A stretch of 64,000 bases of DNA from Pseudomonas hefeiensis (GCF_030687835.1 NZ_CP117449.1:1302001-1366000), one strand, 5' to 3'. Counted from the stretch's first letter, positions 9,914-18,309 are shown. Translations and numbers: made by a program. The notes: generated from the sequence alone by a model not told the origin.

Positions 9914-10267
9914 ATGTCTACACAGATCCCCGTCAGTCATATGGCCTTTGTGCGGGCCCGTTCCGGTTGCTCCAAGCCATTGGGGGCACGCCTGAGTACC
10001 CTGATCGCGCCTTCGCGCCAGGCTCCCGGATGCCTGCATTTTGCCTTGCAGCAATCGCAATGCGACGCCGATCTGTGGCTGGTGTCCGGGCTGTGGGTCA
10101 ATCAACAGGCGATGGATGCTTATTTCAACTCACCGGCCATGGCGATCTTCGCTGAACTGGTGCAGGACCTGGTGGTAAGCAGCCTGGATTTCCACACCTT
10201 CAGGGAAGTGTCCGCTGCCCAGGCGACCGAAGGGTGCCTGGCGAAGGTACACAAACTGGCGGGTTGA
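9914..10267 (+). CDS. small antibiotic-biosynthesis-monooxygenase-like (ABM) protein
   Basis: A 117-residue protein with the look of the dimeric ferredoxin-like alpha/beta barrel family (ABM/quinol monooxygenase). The pattern is a short beta strand, a helix rich in charged residues, then LWLVSGLWVNQQAMDAYFNS, which matches the 'W.....A...H...' helix region, and a C-terminal strand (SSLDFHTF). The start at 9914 is preferred over an upstream ATG at 9857 because GGGAGGG sits just before it. The function is uncertain: such proteins oxidise small aromatics or are simply conserved stress-related proteins. It is divergent from the AraC gene. Confidence 0.6.
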   Translation: MSTQIPVSHMAFVRARSGCSKPLGARLSTLIAPSRQAPGCLHFALQQSQCDADLWLVSGLWVNQQAMDAYFNSPAMAIFAELVQDLVVSSLDFHTFREVSAAQATEGCLAKVHKLAG

Positions 10268-10308
10268 AGGTTTAATGAGCGTCATTTCCCATCGCCAGGA
10301 TGCGCAAT

Positions 10309-10542
10309 ATGGCACGCAAAGCCTTTGAAACCTTCGAAGCTGTTTCCGCAGTCGTCCCCAAAGAGGGCGGCGGCTACTACGCGGCGATTGCCACCAAAGC
10401 CATTGGTGGTTCCGGTGCGCCGCGTTTTAACAAGGTGCTTGAAGAACAGACGTTCAAGACTGCCACTGATGCCGACTCGGCTGCGGCCATTGAGTTGACC
10501 CATCTCAAGGGTGTGGGCGATGAGGGCGAGCTGATTTGGTAA
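10309..10542 (+). CDS. small conserved protein of unknown function
   Basis: A 77-residue protein beginning MARKAFETFEAVSAVVPKEG. An ATG three codons upstream (10300) has AGG touching the start codon, too close for ribosome binding. The ATG at 10309 has CAGGA at a workable distance. No signal peptide or membrane segment is seen. The sequence looks like a single compact alpha/beta domain. I do not recognise its function. It starts 41 bases after the monooxygenase gene on the same strand and may be co-transcribed with it. Confidence 0.6.
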   Translation: MARKAFETFEAVSAVVPKEGGGYYAAIATKAIGGSGAPRFNKVLEEQTFKTATDADSAAAIELTHLKGVGDEGELIW

Positions 10543-10552
10543 TCAGCATCAC

Positions 10553-10681
10553 CCTGTGGCGAGGGGATTTATCCCCGCTGGGGCGCGAAGCGGCCCTGAA
10601 TACAGTCCAGTCACCTCGGTGTCAAACCTACCGATTTGGGGCTGCTACGCAGCCCAGCGGGGATAAATCCCCTCGCCACAA
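10553..10681. repeat. REP pair (GAGGGGATTTATCCCC family)
   Basis: Inverted CTGTGGCGAGGGGATTTATC units flank a spacer of about 80 bases between two convergent genes. Confidence 0.88.
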
Positions 10682-10699
10682 GGTGTGATGTGCAACCTT

Positions 10700-11320
10700 C
10701 TATTGAGGACGGTGCATCTTGAATAGCGCCTCAGGGCCCAGCTGGAAATAATCCGCCGGTCCGCCGCCGCGCAAAATCGGCTCGGCGGCGGCGGTGTCGT
10801 ACACCCCATCCTTCAACAGCCATTTGGCGATATGCACGGCGACCACTTCGCCGAGGATCAGCCAACTGGGCACCAATGCCTTGTCCGCGCGCTGCAACTG
10901 GATGATCTGGGTGACCTTGCATTCGAAGGACACCGGGCTTTGCGCCACGCGTGGCACCTGGATCACCCGTGATGGCGCTGGCGTCAAACCGGCCAGTTCG
11001 AATTCATTGACCTGTGGTGCGACCATGGCGCAGCTCTGGTTCATCTGCTCGGCCAACGGGCGTGTCGCAAGGTTCCAGGCGAATTCGCCGGTCTGTTCGA
11101 TGTTGTTCAGGCTGTCTTTGCGCCCGACGCTGCAGAACCCGATGATTGGCGGAATGTAGTTGAAGGCGTTGAAAAAACTGTAGGGCGCCAGGTTCAGGTG
11201 ACCTTCGGCGTCCTGGGAGGAAATCCAGCCGATGGGGCGCGGGCCGACGATGGCATTGAACGGGTCGTGCGGCAGGCCGTGGCCCTGGGCGGGTTCGTAG
11301 TAGTGGATGTCGTCGGGCAT
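10700..11320 (-). CDS. flavin reductase family (FMN-binding) protein
   Basis: A 206-residue protein of the flavin-reductase-like/DIM6-NTAB family. It shows the family signatures GPRPIGWISSQDAEGHLNLAP near the N-terminus (FMN phosphate and isoalloxazine contacts) and YSFFNAFNYIPPIIGF, and ends with a split-barrel C-terminus. It probably reduces free flavin or carries FMN for an oxidoreductase; the partner is unknown. The frame extends upstream to 11392, but the start at 11320 (MPDDIHYYEP) has an AGGA site and fits the family. It is a single gene between REP elements. Confidence 0.85.
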   Translation of the reverse strand: MPDDIHYYEPAQGHGLPHDPFNAIVGPRPIGWISSQDAEGHLNLAPYSFFNAFNYIPPIIGFCSVGRKDSLNNIEQTGEFAWNLATRPLAEQMNQSCAMVAPQVNEFELAGLTPAPSRVIQVPRVAQSPVSFECKVTQIIQLQRADKALVPSWLILGEVVAVHIAKWLLKDGVYDTAAAEPILRGGGPADYFQLGPEALFKMHRPQ

Positions 11321-11402
11321 GGGGCGAAGGTCCTGAGGATGGATTTTGAGGATGGTGTGGATAGTGCCGGGGGCGACTGTTTTTGTCAGCACCTTGGAAC
11401 CT

Positions 11403-11492
11403 TGTGGGAGCGGGCTTGCTCGCGAATGCGGTCAGTCAGTTGATATAGATGCTGGCTGGCACACCGCATTCGCGAGCAAGCCCGCTCCCACA
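11403..11492. repeat. REP pair (GTGGGAGC family)
   Basis: Inverted TGTGGGAGCGGGCTTGCTCG units face each other around a spacer of about 45 bases, upstream of the flavin reductase gene. Confidence 0.88.
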
Positions 11493-11551
11493 TTTTGTTC
11501 TTCAGTGAGAGCACTTTTGTGTTCGGCTTGAGGCTGGCCGTTTTCCTGTAC

Positions 11552-11586
11552 CCCAAAAACAACTAAGCCCGGCCGAAGCCGGGCTG
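11552..11586 (-). terminator. rho-independent terminator of the repeat-protein gene
   Basis: The stem AGCCCGGC/GCCGGGCT (11566-11573 with 11578-11585) has a CGAA loop. Read on the minus strand it is followed by a T-rich tract (TTAGTTGTTTTTGGGG). It lies 20 bases after the stop codon. Confidence 0.8.
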
Positions 11587-11605
11587 TGAGAGAGCCTCGT
11601 TGGGA

Positions 11606-12055
11606 TTAGCTGAGAGAGGCAGTGTTGGTGCGATCAAAGCCGTCTTCAGCGACAGTGTTCGAGCCGGTGCGGTCGAAGCCGTCTTCAGCGACAGTGTTCG
11701 AGCCGGTGCGGTCAAAGCCGTCTTCAGCGACAGTGTTCGAGCCGGTGCGGTCAAAGCCGTCTTCAGCGACAGTGTTCGAGTTGGTGCGATCAAAGCCGTC
11801 TTCAGCGACAGTGTTCGAGCCGGTGCGGTCAAAGCCGTCTTCAGCGACAGTGTTCGAGCCGGTGCGGTCAAAGCCGTCTTCAGCGACAGTGTTCGAGCCG
11901 GTGCGATCAAAGCCGTCAGCGGCAACCGTGGCAGCGCCGGTGCGGTCGTAGCCATCAGCGGCAATGGCCGACTGGGTGCGGTCGAAGCCATCGGCGGCGA
12001 AGGTGTTGGCAGCCAGTACGGACAGGGTCAGGGCGAGGATCAGTTTGGTTTTCAT
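11606..12055 (-). CDS. secreted 13-residue tandem-repeat protein
   Basis: A 149-residue protein. Residues 1-20 (MKTKLILALTLSVLAANTFA) form a clear signal peptide. The rest is ten tandem copies of a unit of about 13 residues, consensus [AE]DGFDRTGSNTVA. Five units are identical, one differs only at one position (N for G), and the first, second and last are more diverged. No globular domain, cysteine or membrane segment is present. Each unit has the acidic-aromatic-basic core DG[FY]DRT. Similar small exported repeat proteins occur in pseudomonads but I know no demonstrated function. The gene has its own terminator and an AT-rich upstream region. Confidence 0.85.
   Translation of the reverse strand: MKTKLILALTLSVLAANTFAADGFDRTQSAIAADGYDRTGAATVAADGFDRTGSNTVAEDGFDRTGSNTVAEDGFDRTGSNTVAEDGFDRTNSNTVAEDGFDRTGSNTVAEDGFDRTGSNTVAEDGFDRTGSNTVAEDGFDRTNTASLS
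11609..11995 (-). repeat. coding minisatellite, ten units of about 39 bp
   Basis: The 39-bp unit keeps the reading frame (13 codons). The central copies are almost identical at DNA level, which points to recent expansion or homogenisation by recombination. Because 39 is divisible by three, several other frames on both strands stay open across the array; these are shadows. Confidence 0.9.
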
Positions 12056-12300
12056 GGTCGTTCTCCGAAGTGGTCGGCGTTGATCGCCTTGGGTGTGAAT
12101 TCATATTACGCTTGTTAAATTGATTAAAAATCGCAAAAAAATGCTAAAACAAATCGAATTAATCGATTGGTTGTGGGTTGTCAGTGGACGGCCGATAAAT
12201 CTCATCACCGGCGTATCCGAACAGCGTTTGTTGAGGATGAGGATGCAGGGCAGGCATTAACCAGAGATTAATGTCGGATAAATCTTCAGACACACGGCAC
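12056..12300. other. AT-rich promoter region of the repeat-protein gene
   Basis: No gene is seen. The stretch 12100-12175 is much richer in A/T than its surroundings, with a minus-strand TAATAT hexamer at 12103-12108 that could be a -10 element. AT-rich stretches like this are typical MvaT targets, but no specific site can be assigned. Confidence 0.3.
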
Positions 12301-12335
12301 AAAAAAAGGGGCGAACCCGTTCAGGTTCGCCCCTT
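12301..12335 (-). terminator. rho-independent terminator of the permease gene
   Basis: The stem GGGGCGAACC/GGTTCGCCCC has a short loop and is followed by seven T residues on the minus strand. It lies 22 bases after the permease stop codon. Confidence 0.9.
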
Positions 12336-12356
12336 TCGTTTGTGCGTATTTGCAGG

Positions 12357-13676
12357 TCAGTCGGTCAAGATCCGCGAATGCTTGCGGGTGTCTTTCATGG
12401 TGATGTAGACCAACAGCGACACGGCGATGCACGCCGTCACGTACCAGTAGTAGCCGGTTTCCATGCCGATGCTCTTGAACCACAGAGCGATGTACTCAGC
12501 GGTGCCGCCGAAGATCGATACGGTCAAGGCGTATGGCAGGCCGACGCCCAGGGCGCGGATTTCGGTGGGGAACAGTTCGGCTTTCACCACGGCGTTGATC
12601 GAGGTGTAGCCGCTGACGATGATCAGCGCGGCCATGATCAGGAAGAACGCACCCCACCAGGTCTGGACGGTGTGCAGGGTGGTCAGGATCGGTACGGTGA
12701 ACAACGTCCCCAGGATGCCGAAGGCGATCAGAATTGGCCGCCGACCAACCTTGTCCGACAAACTGCCGATCACCGGTTGCAGGCACATGAACAGGAACAG
12801 TGTGGCGGCGGAAATGGTGGTGGAGTCGGAAATGCTCATGCCGACAGTGTTCACCAGGTATTTCTGCATGTAGGTGGTGTAGGTGTAGAACGCCAGGGTG
12901 CCGCCCATGGTCAGGCCGACCACGGTCATCAACTCTTTTGGATGGCGCATCAAGGTGCGCATGGCGCTTTCCTTGGCTTTTTCCTTTTTAGTGAACGACT
13001 CGGTTTCTTCCATGCCGCGACGCAGGTACAACGCCACTATCGCGCACAACGCGCCGATGGCGAACGGAATGCGCCAGCCCCAGGCATACAGCTCTTCGGT
13101 GGTCAGGAAGCGTTGCAACACGATCAGCACCCCGAGGGCGATGAGCTGGCCGGAGATCAGGGTCACGTATTGGAAGCTGGAGAAGAAGCCGCGACGCTCC
13201 TTGGTGGCCATCTCGCTTAGATAGGTTGCCGAGGTGCCGTATTCACCGCCCACCGACAGGCCCTGAAGCAAACGGGCGACTACCAGCAGGATTGGCGCAC
13301 CGACGCCAATGGTTTCATAGCCGGGGCTCAGGGCGATGATCAGCGAACCGAAGCACATCAGGTACACCGAGGCCATCAGCGCTGCCTTACGGCCGGCGCG
13401 ATCAGCATACAGGCCCATCAGCCAGCCACCGATCGGGCGCATCAAAAAGCCCACGGCGAAGATCGCGGCGGTTTTCATCAGTTGCGCCGTCGAGGAGCCG
13501 GCCGGGAAAAATACTTTGGCAAAGTACAACGAGAAGGCGGCGTAGACGTACCAGTCATACCACTCGACCATGTTGCCGACCGAACCGCTGAAAATCGATT
13601 TGATCCGGCTGGCGGTGGTTCTTTCACGGGCGGGCGCGGCAGCCGACCCGAGGGGAAGGGCGTTGGAGTTATCCAT
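12357..13676 (-). CDS. MHS-family MFS permease, probable alpha-ketoglutarate transporter
   Basis: A 439-residue inner-membrane proton symporter of the metabolite:H+ symporter group of the major facilitator superfamily. It has about twelve hydrophobic segments, the signature GNMVEWYDWYVYAAFSLYFA at the first helix, and the loop motif DRAGRKAAL between helices 2 and 3. It resembles KgtP of E. coli and PcaT (PA5530) of P. aeruginosa, which import alpha-ketoglutarate. Upstream are a sigma-54 promoter and two palindromes. A MifS/MifR-like two-component system lies beyond the IS element, fitting the known MifSR/RpoN control of alpha-ketoglutarate uptake. The substrate is inferred. Confidence 0.85.
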   Translation of the reverse strand: MDNSNALPLGSAAAPARERTTASRIKSIFSGSVGNMVEWYDWYVYAAFSLYFAKVFFPAGSSTAQLMKTAAIFAVGFLMRPIGGWLMGLYADRAGRKAALMASVYLMCFGSLIIALSPGYETIGVGAPILLVVARLLQGLSVGGEYGTSATYLSEMATKERRGFFSSFQYVTLISGQLIALGVLIVLQRFLTTEELYAWGWRIPFAIGALCAIVALYLRRGMEETESFTKKEKAKESAMRTLMRHPKELMTVVGLTMGGTLAFYTYTTYMQKYLVNTVGMSISDSTTISAATLFLFMCLQPVIGSLSDKVGRRPILIAFGILGTLFTVPILTTLHTVQTWWGAFFLIMAALIIVSGYTSINAVVKAELFPTEIRALGVGLPYALTVSIFGGTAEYIALWFKSIGMETGYYWYVTACIAVSLLVYITMKDTRKHSRILTD

Positions 13677-13738
13677 TGAAGGATCCTTCGTTTAATTGTT
13701 TTTGTGGAGCGCGTAGGAACGCAGCCTGCCAGGGCTAT

Positions 13739-13754
13739 AGCAGGAGCTGTGCCA
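13739..13754 (-). promoter_or_regulatory. sigma-54 promoter of the permease gene
   Basis: On the minus strand this reads TGGCACAGCTCCTGCT. It has the invariant GG (-24) and GC (-12) separated by exactly ten bases, and TGGCAC matches the consensus -24 box fully. The distance to the permease start is about 63 bases. It is a strong sequence match. Confidence 0.8.
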
Positions 13755-13796
13755 CGTGGGAGAGGGCCGGTCTAGAGGGGTTTACGGTGTGAAATG

Positions 13797-13843
13797 AGCG
13801 GAAATCCGCTTGTCTTGGATTGGGGGTGGGCGGGAATCCGCTT
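13797..13843. promoter_or_regulatory. pair of enhancer palindromes (candidate MifR/DctD-type binding sites)
   Basis: AGCGGAAATCCGCTT (13797-13811) contains the perfect dyad AGCGGA-AA-TCCGCT. GGCGGGAATCCGCTT (13829-13843) is a second copy with two differences. Their centres are 32 bp apart, three helical turns, and 45-100 bases upstream of the sigma-54 promoter, as expected for a bacterial enhancer-binding protein. Confidence 0.65.
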
Positions 13844-13873
13844 ATTCAGGGGAGATGTGTTGTTGGTACTGGC

Positions 13874-13932
13874 CTCATCGCGAGCAGGCTCGCTCCCACA
13901 TTTTGATCTGCGTACACATAACCCTGTGGGAG
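13874..13932. repeat. left part of a REP pair interrupted by the IS element
   Basis: The complete unit CATCGCGAGCAGGCTCGCTC (about 13874-13893) is followed by the first bases of its inverted partner, CCCTGTGGGAG (13922-13932), where the sequence breaks off. The rest of the partner (CGAGCCTGCTCGCGATGAGG) continues at 15161, after the IS element. Confidence 0.85.
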
Positions 13933-13956
13933 ATTCTATGGTGCCTGAATAGCCCT

Positions 13957-14902
13957 CTAAACACTTTTTGGCTGGTATTCGCTCTGGTTCTTCAACAGAG
14001 CAAATACCACTCGGGCAAGCTTGCGGGCCAGTGCCACCAATGCCTGAGTCGTGCTGAGCCCTCGGGCTCTCAAGGCTTCATAAAACCCCTTCCATGCCGT
14101 TGTGCGACGCGCTGACATCGCGGCGTTGTGCATCAGCCTACGCGCCTCCGGATCACCTCGCTTGGTCAGGCAGCGGCGGCCCTTTTTCTTCCCTGAATCC
14201 GATATGCGAAGGTCCAAACCTAGGAAGGCAATGAAGGCATCGGCATTTCTGAAGTCTCCGCGCTGGAAGGATGCGAGCAAACGGGCACCGCTCAATAGGC
14301 CAATGCCTTCGACTTTCATGCAGCGTTTGAGCTGATCCAGCAGCCCGGCTTCCTTCAATTCTGTCTGGATTGTTTTTTCAACCAGGGCTTCCAGTCTCTG
14401 CATGGACTTGATCTGGTTATTGAACGAGGTCTTGAGCAGCGGCTCGTTCGCCCAGCTTTGCTTAAGACTGACACGAGCTTGAACCACGGCCGCCCGACGC
14501 CGGAAAAGGCTTATAAGCCGACGGTACAAAGGTGATGGTGGAGTCCAAGGGGTCAGATTTTGCCCTTCGTTTTTTAAATACGGGCCAGTAGCTGAGCATC
14601 CAAAGCATCGGTTTTAGCACGAACGTTCACCCCTTGCGGTAATGACTCAGTTCATAACCACCGACCATGTAAATCCTGCAATCGGCCCCATGCGCCAGAT
14701 CGGCGAACTCCAAGTGATAGATATTGGTGGCTTCGATGGCGACATTCACTGGCGCAGACAAGGCTTTGAGCCATTTCTTGATCGCCGCTTTAGTGTTGGG
14801 GATCGTCTCGAGTCGATCTGATTCGGCGTGAAAAATCACCAACTCGTCTTTGGCGACATCAACACCTACGATCGGCTGAGTGATGGGGACAGGCATTGCC
14901 AT
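13957..14902 (-). pseudogene. IS110-family transposase, two frameshifts
   Basis: The N-terminal part (14902-14627) carries the start of the DEDD catalytic domain (GVDVAKDELVIFHAE, then VNVAIEATNIYHLEFA). It stops after HYRKG at a TGA. The conserved continuation VNVRAKTDALDAQLLAR is present one frame over, up to about 14585. A second shift then leads into YLKNEGQNLTPWTPP and the C-terminal transposase domain (14529-13957, with EGIGLLSGARLLA and GKKKGRRCLTKRGDPEARR). Both breaks look like loss of one G from a G run. With both repaired the protein would be complete at about 315 residues. Without that, no functional transposase is made. Confidence 0.88.
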
Positions 14903-15149
14903 TGAAAATCCTCCGGGCTAAGGTTTGAACACTTGAAGGGTTCACCCAGAGGCGCAGGCTTGTTCCTATCGTCGGTCTAGGCCAGATGCATTCTTTATCG
15001 GCGCTTGGGTGAAAGGAGGAGGGGTGAAATCTCCCACGGTCTGTACTGCGGCTAACAGTCAGAAGCGGACTTTGTCCCTCCTCCTCCCTTCAAGTCTTAC
15101 CATACAAGCGGGTTCGGATCGTTCACAAAATTTGAAGTCCACCACAGAT
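14903..15149 (-). ncRNA. candidate bridge RNA region of the IS110 element
   Basis: IS110-group elements carry a structured guide (bridge/seek) RNA in the non-coding end upstream of the transposase. This 247-base segment has no gene and is strongly structured: GGAGGAGGG (15015-15023) pairs with CCCTCCTCC (15076-15084) around a loop of about 52 bases. Within that loop ATCTCCCAC (15029-15037) is an exact 9-base complement of GTGGGAGAT at the left junction (13926-13934), which spans the REP target and the IS end. This is what a guide segment should look like. The boundaries of the RNA are unknown. Confidence 0.5.
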
Positions 15150-15209
15150 CCCTGTGGGAGCGAGCCTGCTCGCGATGAGGCCAGTACAGTCGCAAAAAAT
15201 TGCGCAGCC

Positions 15210-16550
15210 CTAGAGGAACATCTCCCGACTCAACCCATGTCGCTGCATCTTTTCATTGAAGGTGCGACGCGGTAGTTGCAACTCCTCGAGCACCGCTTTC
15301 ACATCGCCCTTGTGCCGCGTCAGGGCGGCGCGCAGGCATTGAGCTTCGAAAGCTTCCTGTCGGGCCGCGAGGGACTGGCCAGGCTCCGTGTCCAGGACGC
15401 GGGGTTGATCCAGTCCCAGCAGGTGACGCTCGGCGACGTTGGCCAGTTCACGCACGTTGCCCGGCCAGTCGTGGCCGAGTAAATGACTCAATTGCGCACC
15501 GCTCAAGGGCACGGCGGGGCGGCCCAGGCGTTCGGCGGCGTTGTGGGTGAAGTGTTCGAACAACAATGGAATGTCTTCGCGCCGTTCACGCAACGGCGGC
15601 AGGCGCAGCTCGGCGATGTTCAGGCGATAGGCCAGGTCTTCGCGAAAACGTCCGGCGCGGGCTTCGTCGAGCAAGTCAGGCTTGGTGGCGGCGATGATGC
15701 GCAGGTCCACATGGATGCTCTGGTTGGACCCCAGGCGTTCGAGCTTTTGTTCCTGCAACACCCGCAGCAACTTGACCTGTTGGGCCAGGGGCATGCTCTC
15801 GATTTCATCGAGAAACAGCGTGCCGCCGTGGGCGTATTCGAGCTTGCCGATGCGCTTGCCCTGGGCGCCAGTGAAAGCGCCGCTTTCATGGCCGAACAGT
15901 TCGGCCTCGAACAGCGGTTCGGGGATGGCCGCACAGTTCAATGCCACGAAGGGTTTGTTCGCCCTGGGACCGAAGTCGTGCAGGCAACGGGCGACCAGCT
16001 CCTTGCCGCTGCCGGTTTCGCCACGGATCAACACGTTGACCGGCAGTGTCGCCAGGTCCAGCACTTGGCGACGCAGGTTTTGCAGCGCCCGTGAAACCCC
16101 AAGCAGTGTCCCATCAAGCTTGTCTTTGACGTCGGCCCGCTCGTGCAGGCGACGGTTCTCCAACACCAGCGTGCGCTTGTCCAACGCCCGGCGCAGGCTG
16201 CCGAGCAGGGTTTCGGGCGTGAAGGGTTTTTCCAGGAAATCGTAGGCGCCGTCGCGCATGGCTTCCACGGCCATCGGCACATCACCGTGGCCGGTCAGCA
16301 GGATCACCGGCAGGTCCGGGTCGCGTCGGCGCACTTCGGCCAGCAGCTCCAGGCCGCTGAGCCCGGGCATGCGCACATCGCTGAGAATCACCCCCGGGAA
16401 ATTCCCCGGCAATTGCGCCAGGCACTCTTCGGCGCGACTGAACAACTGCACGTCAAAACCCGACAGGCTCAGCCATTGCTCGACGGCGCTGCGAATGCTC
16501 GCCTCGTCATCGACGACGATTACTTTTTTCAGTGTGCAAAGGCTAAGCAT
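15210..16550 (-). CDS. sigma-54-dependent response regulator (MifR/DctD type)
   Basis: A 446-residue bacterial enhancer-binding protein. The receiver domain is at about 8-125 (phosphoacceptor Asp in ILSDVRMPG). The AAA+ domain is at about 145-385, with Walker A GETGSGKE, the sigma-54 contact loop ESGAFTGAQ, and Walker B LFLDEIES. A Fis-type helix-turn-helix is at the C-terminus (KGDVKAVLEELQLPRRTFNEKM). It overlaps the kinase gene upstream by eight bases. DctD and MifR are close relatives. The adjacent alpha-ketoglutarate-type permease with a sigma-54 promoter favours MifR, the activator of alpha-ketoglutarate uptake, but the alternative is not excluded. Confidence 0.9.
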   Translation of the reverse strand: MLSLCTLKKVIVVDDEASIRSAVEQWLSLSGFDVQLFSRAEECLAQLPGNFPGVILSDVRMPGLSGLELLAEVRRRDPDLPVILLTGHGDVPMAVEAMRDGAYDFLEKPFTPETLLGSLRRALDKRTLVLENRRLHERADVKDKLDGTLLGVSRALQNLRRQVLDLATLPVNVLIRGETGSGKELVARCLHDFGPRANKPFVALNCAAIPEPLFEAELFGHESGAFTGAQGKRIGKLEYAHGGTLFLDEIESMPLAQQVKLLRVLQEQKLERLGSNQSIHVDLRIIAATKPDLLDEARAGRFREDLAYRLNIAELRLPPLRERREDIPLLFEHFTHNAAERLGRPAVPLSGAQLSHLLGHDWPGNVRELANVAERHLLGLDQPRVLDTEPGQSLAARQEAFEAQCLRAALTRHKGDVKAVLEELQLPRRTFNEKMQRHGLSREMFL

Positions 16551-18309
16551 GCAACTGTGCCTCCTGATCGATCGGCAAGGTCACGCAGAACTGCGCGCCG
16601 TTTTCATGATTGTCGGCCGTCAGTCGTCCACCCGATTCATGAATGATTGCAAACGAAACCGCCAGGCCCAGGCCCAGGCCATCGCCCACCGCCTTGGTGG
16701 TGAAGAACGGGTCGAACACCTGGTTCAAATGCTCCTCGGCGATCCCGGTGCCGCTGTCACTGACGGTCAGGCGCCACAACTGGTCATCGGCTTCCAGACG
16801 CACTTGCAGGCGTTTGAGCGGCTGGCCCGCCATGGCGTCGAGGGCGTTGCCCAGCAGGTTGATCAGCACCTGTTCGAGACGGATTGCATCGCCCCGTACC
16901 CACGCCGGGCGGCTCAGGTGCAGCACCGTGCTGACCTGTTCGTCCCGCAGACGCGTGTCCAGCAGTTGCAGTGCCTGGTCTACTACCGCCGCCAGATCCA
17001 GCCGTTCGCGCAGGCCGCTGGGGCTTTTGCGGGCGAAGGTTTTCAGGTGGCCGGTGAGGGCGGCCATGCGGGTCAGCATGTCGTCCAGGGGCTTGATGGC
17101 CTTGTAGGCATCATCGACCCGGCCGTGATCCAGGAGCAGGCGCAGGGTAGCCAGTTGCATGCGCTGGGTCGTCAGCGGTTGGTTGATTTCATGGGCCAGG
17201 GCCGCCGACATCTGCCCCAGGGCCGCGAGTTTGGCTGATTGCACCAGGCCGTCCTGAGCGGTGCGCAAATCCCGGGTGCGTTCCTCCACCAGCCGTTCGA
17301 GCTCTTCACGACTGCGCTGGCGCAGCTTCGCCAGGCGCCAGCGCTGGTTGAGAAACAGCAGCAGGAACACCAGGGCCAGCCACAATCCGGCGGCGGCGAG
17401 CGCGGCGTTGCGACTGTCTTCAAAGGCGATCTGCGGCCGCCGCAGCAAGTGCAGCGTCCAGCCTTCGGTGCTCAACGGCAAGGACTCCCACAGGTAATCC
17501 GCGGGCCCATCGGGGGCCGTGACCCGGGCCAGATGACTGTTGTCGTCAAAGCGTCGCAGCGGCTCAACGGCCAAGGGTTGCAGCGGCTGCTTGTCGTATT
17601 GGCGAGTGGCCTTGAGCTCGGCGCGATCGCTATCGGTCAAGGGTTGCAAGTGGCGATAACGCCAGCCCTCTCGGTTGGCGATGAAAATGATGCCCCGTGC
17701 ATCGCTGACCAGCAAGGTGTCGCTGCCCTGGCGCCATTCGCGTTCCAGTTCAGGAAACTCCAGCTTGACCACCATGGCGCCCAGGAACTCACCGTCGTCG
17801 TCGGTTACTGCGCTGGACAGGAAGTAGCCCGGAATGCCACTGGTCACACCCACCGCATAAAAACGCCCGGTGCCCTGGGTTCGGGTCTGGAGGAAATACG
17901 GCCGAAAGCCGTAATTGTGCCCGACATAACTGCTGGGCAGGCGCCAGTTGCTGGCCGCGACGGCCAGGCCGGTGTGGTCGAGCAACTCCAATGTGGAAGA
18001 TTTTGCGGCGCCGTTGATCTGTTCCAGCTTTCGATTCAGCGCGTCCTGTTGCGTTGTGCTGACCGGCCCCTTGAGGGCCGAGCGCAACTCCGGGTCCAGC
18101 GCCAGCACGGCGGGCAGGGCGCGGTAGCGTTCGATCAGGGTATGCAGGGAATTGGCGTACAACGCCAATTGTTGGTTCGCCCGGCTGGCATCCTCCTCCA
18201 GGGCTTGGCGTTCGGCGTGACGCATGGCCAGGGTGGCGGCAACGATGGCGCCAGCGAGGATTAGCAAGGTGTACAACGACAGACGCAAGGGACGAGGTAT
18301 TGCCGGCAT
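16543..18309 (-). CDS. sensor histidine kinase (MifS/DctB type)
   Basis: A 588-residue membrane kinase. A transmembrane helix at about 10-30 is followed by a large periplasmic sensor region of the double-Cache type (about 35-290). A second transmembrane helix (about 305-325) leads to a short coiled coil, a HisKA domain with the phosphorylated His in [15 protein letters not shown], and an ATPase domain with the N box ([11 protein letters not shown]), DSGTGI and GLGLGLAVS. It probably senses a C4- or C5-dicarboxylate in the periplasm and phosphorylates the downstream response regulator, whose gene overlaps it. The start is 75 bases downstream of the last Tc gene on the same strand, so read-through from the toxin operon is possible. 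Confidence 0.9.
   Translation of the reverse strand: MPAIPRPLRLSLYTLLILAGAIVAATLAMRHAERQALEEDASRANQQLALYANSLHTLIERYRALPAVLALDPELRSALKGPVSTTQQDALNRKLEQINGAAKSSTLELLDHTGLAVAASNWRLPSSYVGHNYGFRPYFLQTRTQGTGRFYAVGVTSGIPGYFLSSAVTDDDGEFLGAMVVKLEFPELEREWRQGSDTLLVSDARGIIFIANREGWRYRHLQPLTDSDRAELKATRQYDKQPLQPLAVEPLRRFDDNSHLARVTAPDGPADYLWESLPLSTEGWTLHLLRRPQIAFEDSRNAALAAAGLWLALVFLLLFLNQRWRLAKLRQRSREELERLVEERTRDLRTAQDGLVQSAKLAALGQMSAALAHEINQPLTTQRMQLATLRLLLDHGRVDDAYKAIKPLDDMLTRMAALTGHLKTFARKSPSGLRERLDLAAVVDQALQLLDTRLRDEQVSTVLHLSRPAWVRGDAIRLEQVLINLLGNALDAMAGQPLKRLQVRLEADDQLWRLTVSDSGTGIAEEHLNQVFDPFFTTKAVGDGLGLGLAVSFAIIHESGGRLTADNHENGAQFCVTLPIDQEAQLHA

Larger units (their letters stand above)
13933..15160 (-). 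mobile_element. IS110-family insertion sequence inserted in a REP unit (inactive)
   Basis: Joining 13932 to 15161 restores a perfect REP pair, which fixes the element at about 1.23 kb. The 11-base sequence CCCTGTGGGAG is present at both junctions (13922-13932 and 15150-15160). There are no terminal inverted repeats, as is usual for this family. The transposase gene is broken. The long non-coding segment lies upstream of the transposase and only 24 bases follow it, the layout of the IS110 group rather than the IS1111 group. Targeting of REP sequences by IS110-family elements is known in pseudomonads. Confidence 0.85.

Noticed and set aside
14527..14640. Programmed -1 frameshift in the IS110 transposase
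   Set aside because: IS110-family transposases are normally made from one frame, and a second break follows within 60 bases. Decay or error explains both better.
15190..15205. Hairpin TCGCAA/TTGCGC just after the sigma-54 regulator gene
   Set aside because: The stem is only about six base pairs and is not followed by a T run on the minus strand, so it is not called as a terminator.
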